Below are positions 5,884 to 12,291 of a stretch of 27,676 nucleotides of DNA, piece by piece. Under the pieces are notes generated by a model. That model was given only the letters and a program-made list of their open reading frames with translations. It searched no databases and was not told the origin of the DNA. Source of the stretch: a virus; the IMG/VR virus record IMGVR_UViG_3300042691_025382, positions 1 through 27,676 of that record. One strand, given 5' to 3'. The stretch's first letter is position 1, and each line of letters begins with the position of its first letter. The position numbers and the translations under genes are program-made.

Positions 5884-5974
5884 CTTAGGTCGCCATTCCG
5901 GGGCACGACTCCCTTAACGACCCGCCCAGCAGCCGGGCACACACCAGTAACTATAACGTCCTAAGGTAGTGTGT
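5884..5974 (-). ncRNA. Structured, pseudoknot-capable RNA element
   Basis: Non-coding, GC-rich island between two minus-strand genes. Complementary blocks in minus-strand order: ACACAC (5974-5969) with GTGTGT (5944-5939); CTTAGG (5965-5960) with CCTAAG (5889-5884); hairpin GCCC/GGGC (5938-5924); alternative GGTCG (5922-5918) with CGACC (5892-5888). The first two helices interleave, so they form a pseudoknot. AATGGCGA directly precedes the last strand. The block order resembles HDV-like ribozymes, but I do not see a convincing P1.1 or loop-3 match. A riboswitch, processing element or antisense RNA are alternatives. The element could act from either strand. Confidence 0.5.
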
Positions 5975-5976
5975 TC

Positions 5977-6090
5977 TTATACTCTAGTTAGATTACAACA
6001 ATAAGTCGGATCGCACCAATTACTAGGCTCTACATCTGCTATAGCCAAACTAGATACTGAAAGTAAAAAAATTAAAAAAATGTTTTTCAT
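5977..6090 (-). CDS. Secreted Cys-rich micropeptide
   Basis: 37 residues. A classical signal peptide (M-K-N-I-F-L-I-F-L-L-S-V-S-S-L-A-I-A) is followed by a short mature part of about 19 residues, beginning D-V-E-P and containing W-C-D-P-T-Y-C-C-N. Three cysteines in the mature peptide suggest a disulphide-bonded periplasmic peptide. The start lies 4 nt after the stop of the upstream gene, so it belongs to the same minus-strand transcript. No family is recognised. Coding status rests on the signal-peptide character, the tight spacing and the absence of any other use for this stretch. The stop codon lies 2 nt before the structured RNA element. Confidence 0.6.
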   Translation of the reverse strand: MKNIFLIFLLSVSSLAIADVEPSNWCDPTYCCNLTRV

Positions 6091-6094
6091 AGTG

Positions 6095-7240
6095 TTATTC
6101 TTGTTTCTCGATAGTATAGTCGGCTTCAGTGCTGTCTGGATAGCGTGTGGTTAATTTATTAATGATATCTTGTCGACTTTCGCCTTCTATACGTGCAGTC
6201 TTACCTGATGCTAATTGAGTCACTAGGTAAACTCCGGGGCCATCGTTGGCATTCTGTTCAGGTTCATCTTTCTTTTCTTCTTCACCAGAAGCATAACTAA
6301 TTGGAAACTTAGACTTTAAATCCGAAATTGCACCAGCGATATCATAACCGCCCTTAGCAATTTCTTGGCTGGCTTTTTTAATTTCGTCAGATTTGGCTTG
6401 TATCCCTGCTACGATCTTTTTCATAAGTCCTGGGAATAATTCAGCAAATTTATCATCCCTTCTGATGGTTTGATTACCGTTGTTTATCTGATTAGTAGGT
6501 GCATGAATCTGCCATTTACCATTAACATCATCTACATTATCTTTGTCTATTACACTAATAATAGGACCGTCAGGTGCATATCTTTCAAACCAACGAGCAC
6601 CAGAACTTGAACCTGTGCAGAAACTAGCCTGGAAACCTGCAGAATTATTAAAGGTGTAACAGCTGCCGTAGTTGAAAGGAACCACTACTAGAAAACGCTC
6701 ATCGTCAATGATGGTAATTTCTTTCTTTTCACGTTTATGTTTTTCTATAACTTCTGCATCTTTGATTTTCTGTAGTTCATCACGATATTCTCTACTTTGT
6801 ACAATACTTTGTATCTGTCTTAGATTTTTGAAACGATTAAAATCTTGATGAGGTTCTTTTAATTTTCCTCTGATACTTAGAGCTTTCCATGCTCCTAGAG
6901 CATCGCCGCCTTCACCGTTGATATCTTCATAGTCAACAACACCATTTGTGTATAGTCGTGTTAACCATTCATCGAACTTACCGTCTTGGCTAAGGTCGCC
7001 GTAATCTGTGCTACGGAGACTGTCATCTAATAGGTCACTCCATAACTTTAAAACTTTTTCAGAATTTTCGGCTTGTTTCTTAGGATCAGTTTCTTGTCCA
7101 AATGCAGCAGATCCTAATGCAGCAATTTTATCTTTCGGTAATGTGCTGTCATGCCTCATCGCAATCGTCAGCATCTTAACGATCTTTGGATCCTTGATCT
7201 TGGCCCCGACATTGGCTTCTAGAATCTGTATGACTTTCAT
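6095..7240 (-). CDS. Large phage protein of unknown function with capsid-targeting-like N-terminus
   Basis: 381 residues. N-terminus M-K-V-I-Q-I-L-E-A-N-V-G resembles T4 internal-protein targeting peptides. The centre (about 185-250) contains G-S-C-Y-T-F-N-N-S-A-G-F, F-C-T-G-S-S-S-G-A-R-W-F-E-R-Y and G-P-I-I-S-V-I-D, then K-W-Q-I-H-A-P. This Cys-Thr/aromatic, Y-x-x-x-G-P and W-x-I-H order recalls an uncharacterised domain seen in many large phage proteins. The C-terminus has a flexible acidic linker (E-E-E-K-K-D-E-P-E-Q) followed by about 50 residues that look like a small folded domain. It overlaps the upstream gene by 4 nt. Function unknown; its context suggests a late protein that may be packaged. 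Confidence 0.7.
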   Translation of the reverse strand: MKVIQILEANVGAKIKDPKIVKMLTIAMRHDSTLPKDKIAALGSAAFGQETDPKKQAENSEKVLKLWSDLLDDSLRSTDYGDLSQDGKFDEWLTRLYTNGVVDYEDINGEGGDALGAWKALSIRGKLKEPHQDFNRFKNLRQIQSIVQSREYRDELQKIKDAEVIEKHKREKKEITIIDDERFLVVVPFNYGSCYTFNNSAGFQASFCTGSSSGARWFERYAPDGPIISVIDKDNVDDVNGKWQIHAPTNQINNGNQTIRRDDKFAELFPGLMKKIVAGIQAKSDEIKKASQEIAKGGYDIAGAISDLKSKFPISYASGEEEKKDEPEQNANDGPGVYLVTQLASGKTARIEGESRQDIINKLTTRYPDSTEADYTIEKQE

Positions 7241-8103
7241 CCTGTTATTAATGACCTTTTAAAGAAACCTAGCACAGTTCCTAATTTTTTTTGATCGCCA
7301 GCAGCTATGTCTTTCAATAATTGTCTAGGACCTTCTGAGAATTGTGCGTTATAACTGCTACCATACCCTCGAGTAATAGTACCAGTTTGCTCTGGATAAT
7401 GGTGGCTTGCTGCCATGAGCACAGCAATATTGATAGCACTTTTCACTGACCCGGGAGTATCAGCCGAACCTGATTCTAATGCTTCAAGAGCATTTTGTAG
7501 ACTTTCTACCTGTTGTAGTTTTCTTTTGGCTTTTTCGAAAGCATCATTTTTGATCATATTTGCCACATGACCTTTGATGTCTGCTATGGCCGCAGAAATA
7601 GCTCTTGCCCAAAGAGGTTTAAATTTTTGCATTAAAGTCTCTTGGTTAATTTCAGTTGTAGTTCCTTTTTTAGCATCGGCTCTTTTTGACTGCTTATCAG
7701 AAACTGCCGAAGTATTTCTACCAACATAAAATTTCTGCAACTTTCCTATATTTGATTTCAAAAAATCTAAAATGTTGCCTCCACGCCCATCACGTGCCTG
7801 TTTGACTTCGTCACCTACACTGGCCAACGCATCATAGTTGTCTCCTTTTGCACGGATAGCACCAGTGCCTTTAGATCCAACAATGATGACCCATGACCCT
7901 TTATAGGGTTCTTTGAGATCGCTCCACGAGATTTTTTCAACTTGTCTGTAATCTTGATCGTGAGCCAAGTTCATTTCTTTATGTAATTTTTTAACAACAA
8001 GGTCGCCGCCGGGATTTCCGGTAATCAAGCTCAACGAAGTCGAAGCTTCGTCAACATAATTTTCTAGCAACCTAGAAAAAACTTGAAAACTTTCTGTACG
8101 CAT
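7237..8103 (-). CDS. Unknown late protein with capsid-targeting-like N-terminus
   Basis: 288 residues. The N-terminus M-R-T-E-S-F-Q-V-F-S-R-L-L-E carries an L-L-E site. The first half includes W-V-I-I-V-G-S-K-G-T-G-A-I-R-A and a Lys/Arg-rich region (about 125-150). The second half is helical with long Lys/Gln/Glu stretches (K-A-K-R-K-L-Q-Q-V-E). No enzyme motif is recognised. It shares one base with the nuclease stop upstream (TAATG) and four with the following gene, so all three are coupled. The basic, helical composition would suit a DNA-associated internal head protein, but this is inference. Confidence 0.65.
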   Translation of the reverse strand: MRTESFQVFSRLLENYVDEASTSLSLITGNPGGDLVVKKLHKEMNLAHDQDYRQVEKISWSDLKEPYKGSWVIIVGSKGTGAIRAKGDNYDALASVGDEVKQARDGRGGNILDFLKSNIGKLQKFYVGRNTSAVSDKQSKRADAKKGTTTEINQETLMQKFKPLWARAISAAIADIKGHVANMIKNDAFEKAKRKLQQVESLQNALEALESGSADTPGSVKSAINIAVLMAASHHYPEQTGTITRGYGSSYNAQFSEGPRQLLKDIAAGDQKKLGTVLGFFKRSLITG

Positions 8104-8561
8104 TAGTTACACCAGCTTTGTTTTGCTTCGCCGAAATATTCTCTAGCGAATCCGTTTTTGATTAGTTCTGCACGTAGGCTAACACCATTTAGGATCATGT
8201 CTCCTAAAACTCTACCACCAAACTTATCCCAACCGTAAAGGATGACTTGGTGCTTTTGTGTAGATGCCACTGCGTTCTTAGTAAAGGCTGAGGCAGCTTG
8301 ACCTCGTTGATCTTCTGAAGGGCATTGGGCTCTATGTCCTTTTTCTGGAGTGTCGACTCCGTAGATTCTAACCGCAAGTTCTGGCTTGAGCGGTTTAGGA
8401 AGAAACGGCGCACTGATTACCACAGTGTCGCCGTCATTCACCCTTAGAATTTGTGCGTCATAGGTCACACCCTGTGGCGCTTTTTGTGCGAAAGCTGCTT
8501 TCCCTAAAGGAAAAAACAGTAAAAACCCTAGCATTAGCAGGATAGCTTTTTCTTTAAACAT
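8103..8561 (-). CDS. Secreted thermonuclease (SNase family)
   Basis: 152 residues. Signal peptide 1-25 (K-E-K-A then hydrophobic core, cleavage near A-F-A). SNase-like domain: N-D43-G-D45-T-V, R65-I-Y-G-V-D70-T-P-E73, and K-F-G-G-R117-V-L-G-D. R65, E73 and R117 correspond to the R/E/R catalytic set of staphylococcal nuclease, and the Asp residues to the calcium site. It should degrade DNA or RNA outside the cytoplasm. Possible roles are nutrient salvage, clearing released DNA at lysis or attacking periplasmic DNA of competing phages. It heads the minus-strand operon with a perfect TATAAATA promoter and a good ribosome-binding site (GAGGGATTTCT-ATG). Confidence 0.9.
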   Translation of the reverse strand: MFKEKAILLMLGFLLFFPLGKAAFAQKAPQGVTYDAQILRVNDGDTVVISAPFLPKPLKPELAVRIYGVDTPEKGHRAQCPSEDQRGQAASAFTKNAVASTQKHQVILYGWDKFGGRVLGDMILNGVSLRAELIKNGFAREYFGEAKQSWCN

Positions 8562-8583
8562 AGAAATCCCTCAATAATAGCTA

Positions 8584-8591
8584 TATTTATA
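8584..8591 (-). promoter_or_regulatory. Perfect T4-type late promoter (TATAAATA) for the nuclease operon
   Basis: TATAAATA on the minus strand, with a leader of about 15-20 nt containing GAGGG before the ATG at 8561. It overlaps the end of the Cys-rich gene by a few bases (that gene's stop is at 8594-8596). Confidence 0.75.
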
Positions 8592-8593
8592 GA

Positions 8594-8773
8594 TTAATAC
8601 AGATCATTATTACCTAATATCTTACCGCCTATTACAAACTTACTGCGACAATCTGAACATCGGCATTCGTTGCAGTCGCAGTCGTCAGTTAAACAGCTAT
8701 GCCCACAATGTGCGTAGCAACCGCATCCGCAGTTAGATTTAAGCCTTTGATAAGTTGTATCATCTTGATCCAT
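8594..8773 (-). CDS. Cys-rich metal-binding-like small protein
   Basis: 59 residues from the ATG at 8773, chosen because GGAG lies 5 nt upstream; a GTG two codons earlier is also in frame. It has ten Cys within about 30 residues (C-G-C-G-C-Y-A-H-C-G-H-S-C, then C-D-C-N-E-C-R-C-S-D-C) plus two His. The density and C-x-C spacing resemble metallothioneins or multi-zinc knuckles. It ends the tail operon, 8 nt after the previous stop. Metal binding or redox buffering is inferred. Alternatively it is a small structural zinc protein. Confidence 0.7.
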   Translation of the reverse strand: MDQDDTTYQRLKSNCGCGCYAHCGHSCLTDDCDCNECRCSDCRSKFVIGGKILGNNDLY

Positions 8774-8781
8774 ACTCACTC

Positions 8782-9417
8782 CTATTCGTAGGTTACTGTG
8801 TCGCTATCTCCCAAGCGCCACTTTGGGTTAGTTTCTACTACATATTTCTTAGTGCAGACTTTGAAGTCCGGGAACAGCATTTCTTTGGGATTTGAAGCAG
8901 CATCAAAGAAAAGGCAACGATTGTTAGGCTGTGCCGCATACTGTCCGTTGTCTAGCTGTATGAAGTTGAAGCTCTTGTGATCTTCAGGCCATTCGCTGTA
9001 ACTGGTATCTATGATGTTCAAATCAGGTGCAGCATTGTCTACGGTAAACATATAATCGCCCTGATACATCTGTTTGTCTTTGGCATAGAACTTGCAGCTG
9101 AGATTGCGTAGGAAAGCTTTCTGTATCACTGCTATATCGTAGCTGAAACAGTCCCAGATCTGTAGTGTGTCTAAAGGTAGAAACTTCTCCGGCTCAAGAT
9201 TGTCTGTGCGCGAAACGAACGCTGACAGAGGTAACTTGTCATAAAGAGCACCATAGCGTGGTAGATAAGCTTCAATGCGGAATGCCTGACTGCGTAGGCT
9301 TTTGATGCTGACCCAAATACAGGGTTCATATTCTCCTTGACCTTGTTGGAAATCATATAAAAACTCTCTGCGTACGAAACAGTGTACTGGGGGGATGTTG
9401 GCTACTAGGAAACTCAT
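8782..9417 (-). CDS. Conserved phage protein of unknown function in the tail operon
   Basis: 211 residues, rich in aromatic residues and strands. Features include V-H-C-F-V-R-R-E-F-L-Y near the start, E-P-C-I-W-V-S-I-K-S, and a C-terminal half with F-N-F-I-Q-L-D-N-G-Q-Y-A-A-Q-P-N-N-R. The last pattern is familiar from hypothetical proteins of aquatic T4-like phages, where no function is assigned to my knowledge. The first base of its ATG is the last base of the upstream fibre-type stop (TAATG), so it is made with the fibre proteins. It could be a tail accessory or assembly protein. No catalytic motif is visible. Confidence 0.7.
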   Translation of the reverse strand: MSFLVANIPPVHCFVRREFLYDFQQGQGEYEPCIWVSIKSLRSQAFRIEAYLPRYGALYDKLPLSAFVSRTDNLEPEKFLPLDTLQIWDCFSYDIAVIQKAFLRNLSCKFYAKDKQMYQGDYMFTVDNAAPDLNIIDTSYSEWPEDHKSFNFIQLDNGQYAAQPNNRCLFFDAASNPKEMLFPDFKVCTKKYVVETNPKWRLGDSDTVTYE

Positions 9418-10733
9418 TATCTCTGTTCAATCCATGTCATTGCTGCCAAAGCACTTTTGTTAGCGTTGGGTGAGGCTATAGCTAATGTTAATGTGTCGCT
9501 GACTGTTCCTAAACTACCTCTGCCCATCTGATATACAGTGTTTTGATCTAATCTAATGCCTGTGCCGCCACCACCAATAACGAATCCTGAATCAATGTCG
9601 ATCCCTCCTGTGTAACTAGTGGCTGAAACGTCGTACTGTGTGAATGCGTTGGCATCAGGCATGTTCACAAAATTAGCACCAGTTAAGGTAGCATTGCGAA
9701 CCAATTTGTAAAACACTGAGGTATTATCTACAGTGGCCGCTTGGAAGAACGTAGGCAACACAATGCCTTTCAGTGCGTCAGATTTCAATCTAATGCTGAG
9801 TATGGGATAAAATATGTTGGCCGAGACCATGGTCCTGCCAGTTACCGGACCAGTGATGTTCTGTGCAATGCCTAACTTAGTAGCCTCGCCTTCTGATATA
9901 AGACTGTTGGAACCTTGATATAGATAGTGTGTGCCTGAGACTCCTGTGAGATTTTCTAATTCTAATCTGATAGGCAAGAAGGGAGTAGAACTCCAAGGCA
10001 CCGTGGTGACATTGCCGTGATTAAATGTGTGAACTATATAGGTATATCCGTTTATAACAAAACCTACTACGATCTGTCCGGCGCCGTACCACTCATAGTC
10101 AAAAGTAATCATCTGTGCTTTGGTAGCATCCGCAGTAATGCCGCTTGGTCCTAGTCCATCTAATCGATCACCATTCCATTGGCTGCGGGGCACACGATTT
10201 TCAACTAAACTTCCTGATGTACTGGTACGCACCACCACATTGTATTCTGGTAATCCATCTGCTCCTAATACTCCAGCATCTTCAAAGTAAAAACCGTTTT
10301 GCTCGTCAAACAGTCCCAATCGTCTACGTATGCCTGTGACAGGCGCTTCAAGTCTCACAGCATAGGTTAGTTGAGAACTGCGTCCTGGAAGGTATCGCAT
10401 GACATTACGAGTCTGACGTATGACTTTAGATCCCAATGTGCTGCCCACTGCCATGTCTACCCAGTTAGTGTTAGAGTTCCAGGTAGCAGATCCGCCGTTA
10501 GCTGTTGATTCATCCCAGACATCTGTTTCTTTGCCGTACTGGAATGTGTTGAAGAAATCAGTTTGATAGCTTGATATCTTCATACGATTCTTGCTGGTAT
10601 AACCTGCTTGGCTGTCAACAGTACGTAAAGTTGGTCTACCATTGGCATCGTAGGTCATGGCCTTGTGCAGATTTAGTATATTAGATTCATCTGCGTGAAT
10701 GTAATTTGTTGAGTTCGGATTGCGAACGCCCAT
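9417..10733 (-). CDS. Tail-fibre/baseplate-type structural protein
   Basis: 438 residues with low charge, rich in Gly, Thr, Ser and Asn. It contains D-F-F-N-T-F-Q-Y-G-K-E-T-D-V-W-D-E-S, a segment R-R-R-L-G-L-F-D-E-Q-N-G-F-Y-F-E (about 150-165), V-V-R-T-S-T-S-G, W-N-G-D-R-L-D-G-L-G-P-S-G, and F-D-Y-E-W-Y-G-A-G-Q-I-V-V-G-F. This sequence of motifs is common to large structural proteins of tailed phages annotated as fibre or baseplate components, often beta-rich and lectin-like. The N-terminal M-G-V-R-N-P suggests a virion-attachment end. It starts 3 nt after the upstream stop. Specific virion position is not determined. Confidence 0.75.
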   Translation of the reverse strand: MGVRNPNSTNYIHADESNILNLHKAMTYDANGRPTLRTVDSQAGYTSKNRMKISSYQTDFFNTFQYGKETDVWDESTANGGSATWNSNTNWVDMAVGSTLGSKVIRQTRNVMRYLPGRSSQLTYAVRLEAPVTGIRRRLGLFDEQNGFYFEDAGVLGADGLPEYNVVVRTSTSGSLVENRVPRSQWNGDRLDGLGPSGITADATKAQMITFDYEWYGAGQIVVGFVINGYTYIVHTFNHGNVTTVPWSSTPFLPIRLELENLTGVSGTHYLYQGSNSLISEGEATKLGIAQNITGPVTGRTMVSANIFYPILSIRLKSDALKGIVLPTFFQAATVDNTSVFYKLVRNATLTGANFVNMPDANAFTQYDVSATSYTGGIDIDSGFVIGGGGTGIRLDQNTVYQMGRGSLGTVSDTLTLAIASPNANKSALAAMTWIEQR

Positions 10734-10736
10734 ATT

Positions 10737-11831
10737 TTATAATCCGTATGTCGCTTTGGTAGCGTTAAAGTTTTGTAGTACCTGTGCAGCAGATAGTTCT
10801 GCATTGTAGGCCAACACTTTACCAACACGACCTTTTAAAAGGTTACCTGTTACATAGGCAGCGATACTGGCTGTACCTGTTCCTGGGTGTGCAGTTTTTT
10901 GTGCGGTGTAGGTGCTGTCTAATGCTCCGTTAATATACAAGCTCATACCATTGGTGGTGCTAAATGTTAGTGTGACATTGTACCAAGTGCTGAGATTAAT
11001 CGTAGCCGTTGACGGAAATGCTGTGAAGAGTGCCCAATCACTATGTCCGCAGTATATTTTCTTGTCCACGCTAGCTGATGGTCCCATATAGATAAAGTGT
11101 CCGTCACCACTGAATATGTTGTTGTCTTGATAACCGTTGAGATAGAACCATGCTGATTTGGTATAGGCTGTAGACGATATCACACCAGTGCTGGCACCTG
11201 ATCCGTATTGACTAGTGCCGTTGAAAGTAAAATAACTCGGAGTACCTGAAGTATAAGTTGGACTGCCAACTAGAGTAATATTCTGTGCAGTACCTGCTAT
11301 GTCTGTCCACGTCGTACCTGATCCACTGTAACTGCTAGCATCGTCCGGATCTAAGTTTAACACTAGATTAGATGTGACCAAAGAGGATAGTGTCCAAGGA
11401 CGACCATCGGTTAGTGTACTTGCACCGTCATCCGGTTCTGGCACGTTGCCGTTATAGGGATTAGGCAAAAGATTTACATCGTAGGAGTTTAATGTTCTGT
11501 AATATATCTTGCTGGTGTCTCCGCCAGCTTTTCTTTTGACTTCTGCGATTTCAAGTTTCTGTATCTGTCTTGCCTGTTTGCTGTCTACCTGACGTGTTGT
11601 ACACAATATCGTATCACCATCTACTATTCCCATAGCTGTCAAGGTAGTTGAACTATCGCCGTAGACCACATCGTTAACAGCAGGATTATTCAATAAGCTT
11701 ATTCTATAATAATCTGTGGGCAAACCTTCGTCTGTGGCTATAGCTGTAATCAATTGGTCCACAGTAATAGTCAGTGCTACAGTCACTGAATCTTTGATGC
11801 CTGTAAGCCCCCAATAGTTTATTGTGGCCAT
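10737..11831 (-). CDS. Tail protein with ubiquitin-like N-terminus and LamG-type C-terminus
   Basis: 364 residues. Residues about 1-83 read as a beta-grasp module: T-V-D-Q-L-I-T-A-I helix start, then T-T-L-T-A-M-G-I-V-D-G-D-T-I-L-C, the end of a ubiquitin-like fold. A short charged helix (85-105) follows. From about 150 to 364 is a concanavalin-like LamG domain: L-V-L-N-L-D-P-D-D-A-S-S-Y, W-T-D-I-A-G, Y-F-T-F-N-G-T-S-Q-Y-G, A-W-F-Y-L-N-G, W-Y-N-V-T-L-T-F, M-S-L-Y-I-N-G-A-L-D-S-T, G-R-V-G-K-V-L-A-Y-N-A-E-L-S. LamG domains in phage fibres bind glycans, so a receptor-binding role is likely. It shares one base with the upstream gene (TAATG). Confidence 0.85.
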   Translation of the reverse strand: MATINYWGLTGIKDSVTVALTITVDQLITAIATDEGLPTDYYRISLLNNPAVNDVVYGDSSTTLTAMGIVDGDTILCTTRQVDSKQARQIQKLEIAEVKRKAGGDTSKIYYRTLNSYDVNLLPNPYNGNVPEPDDGASTLTDGRPWTLSSLVTSNLVLNLDPDDASSYSGSGTTWTDIAGTAQNITLVGSPTYTSGTPSYFTFNGTSQYGSGASTGVISSTAYTKSAWFYLNGYQDNNIFSGDGHFIYMGPSASVDKKIYCGHSDWALFTAFPSTATINLSTWYNVTLTFSTTNGMSLYINGALDSTYTAQKTAHPGTGTASIAAYVTGNLLKGRVGKVLAYNAELSAAQVLQNFNATKATYGL

Positions 11832-12247
11832 TATCTAACTCCGTATACTTTGCCTGGATATAGGCTAGGATGCTCGCCCTTGATATCTGCAGGATCTTTG
11901 GGTGTTTGCATTCCGCCGCCAGCTTTGGTTGTTACTGCATCTAACCCTGCATATTCTTCTTTGGGTGTGTTTGAATATTCTGTAGGTTCGCCTTGATCAG
12001 CGAGGTCTACTATCTGTCTAAATCTACGGATATCATCCGGGGCGAACTCTTCTTCTGCAGGTTCACCTTGTTTTTTCATAAAACCCACTATGTTGTCATA
12101 GTCTGCCATGGTAACAGGGCCCTGCTGTGACATTTTAATAACCGCTTCTGCAACATCATGCAAATCAGCATCTTGTTTTACATCTTCTCGAGCAAGTTCT
12201 AATAATCTTATGAATAAGGGTACATCTAGTTGTACGATATCTGCCAT
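11831..12247 (-). CDS. First gene of the tail operon, unknown helical protein
   Basis: 138 residues, acidic and helical in the first two thirds (L-F-I-R-L-L-E-L-A-R-E-D, D-I-R-R-F-R-Q-I-V-D-L-A), with a flexible Pro/Gly tail containing G-G-G-M-Q-T-P-K and Y-P-G-K-V-Y-G-V-R. It precedes the ubiquitin-like/LamG protein with a TAATG overlap, under a TAAATA box and a GAGGA ribosome-binding site. It may be a small structural or chaperone-like protein for the fibres. No family is recognised. Confidence 0.65.
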   Translation of the reverse strand: MADIVQLDVPLFIRLLELAREDVKQDADLHDVAEAVIKMSQQGPVTMADYDNIVGFMKKQGEPAEEEFAPDDIRRFRQIVDLADQGEPTEYSNTPKEEYAGLDAVTTKAGGGMQTPKDPADIKGEHPSLYPGKVYGVR

Positions 12248-12266
12248 AGTTAAATCCTCAGTCTAA

Positions 12267-12283
12267 TATTTAGCGGTTAAATA
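12267..12283. promoter_or_regulatory. Back-to-back late-type boxes forming a palindrome
   Basis: TATTTA-GCGGT-TAAATA: a minus-strand TAAATA (12272-12267) for the tail operon and a plus-strand TAAATA (12278-12283) for 5-aminolevulinate synthase, only 5 bp apart. Both start codons follow within 8 to 19 nt. Confidence 0.6.
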
Positions 12284-12291
12284 CTCTTACG

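Noticed and set aside
5947-5969. Actual rRNA gene fragment or homing intron
   Set aside because: Outside the 23 matched bases and the 10-mer there is no rRNA similarity that I can see. The helix-69 stem would not pair here and no intron or nuclease gene flanks it, so I report it as a resemblance only.
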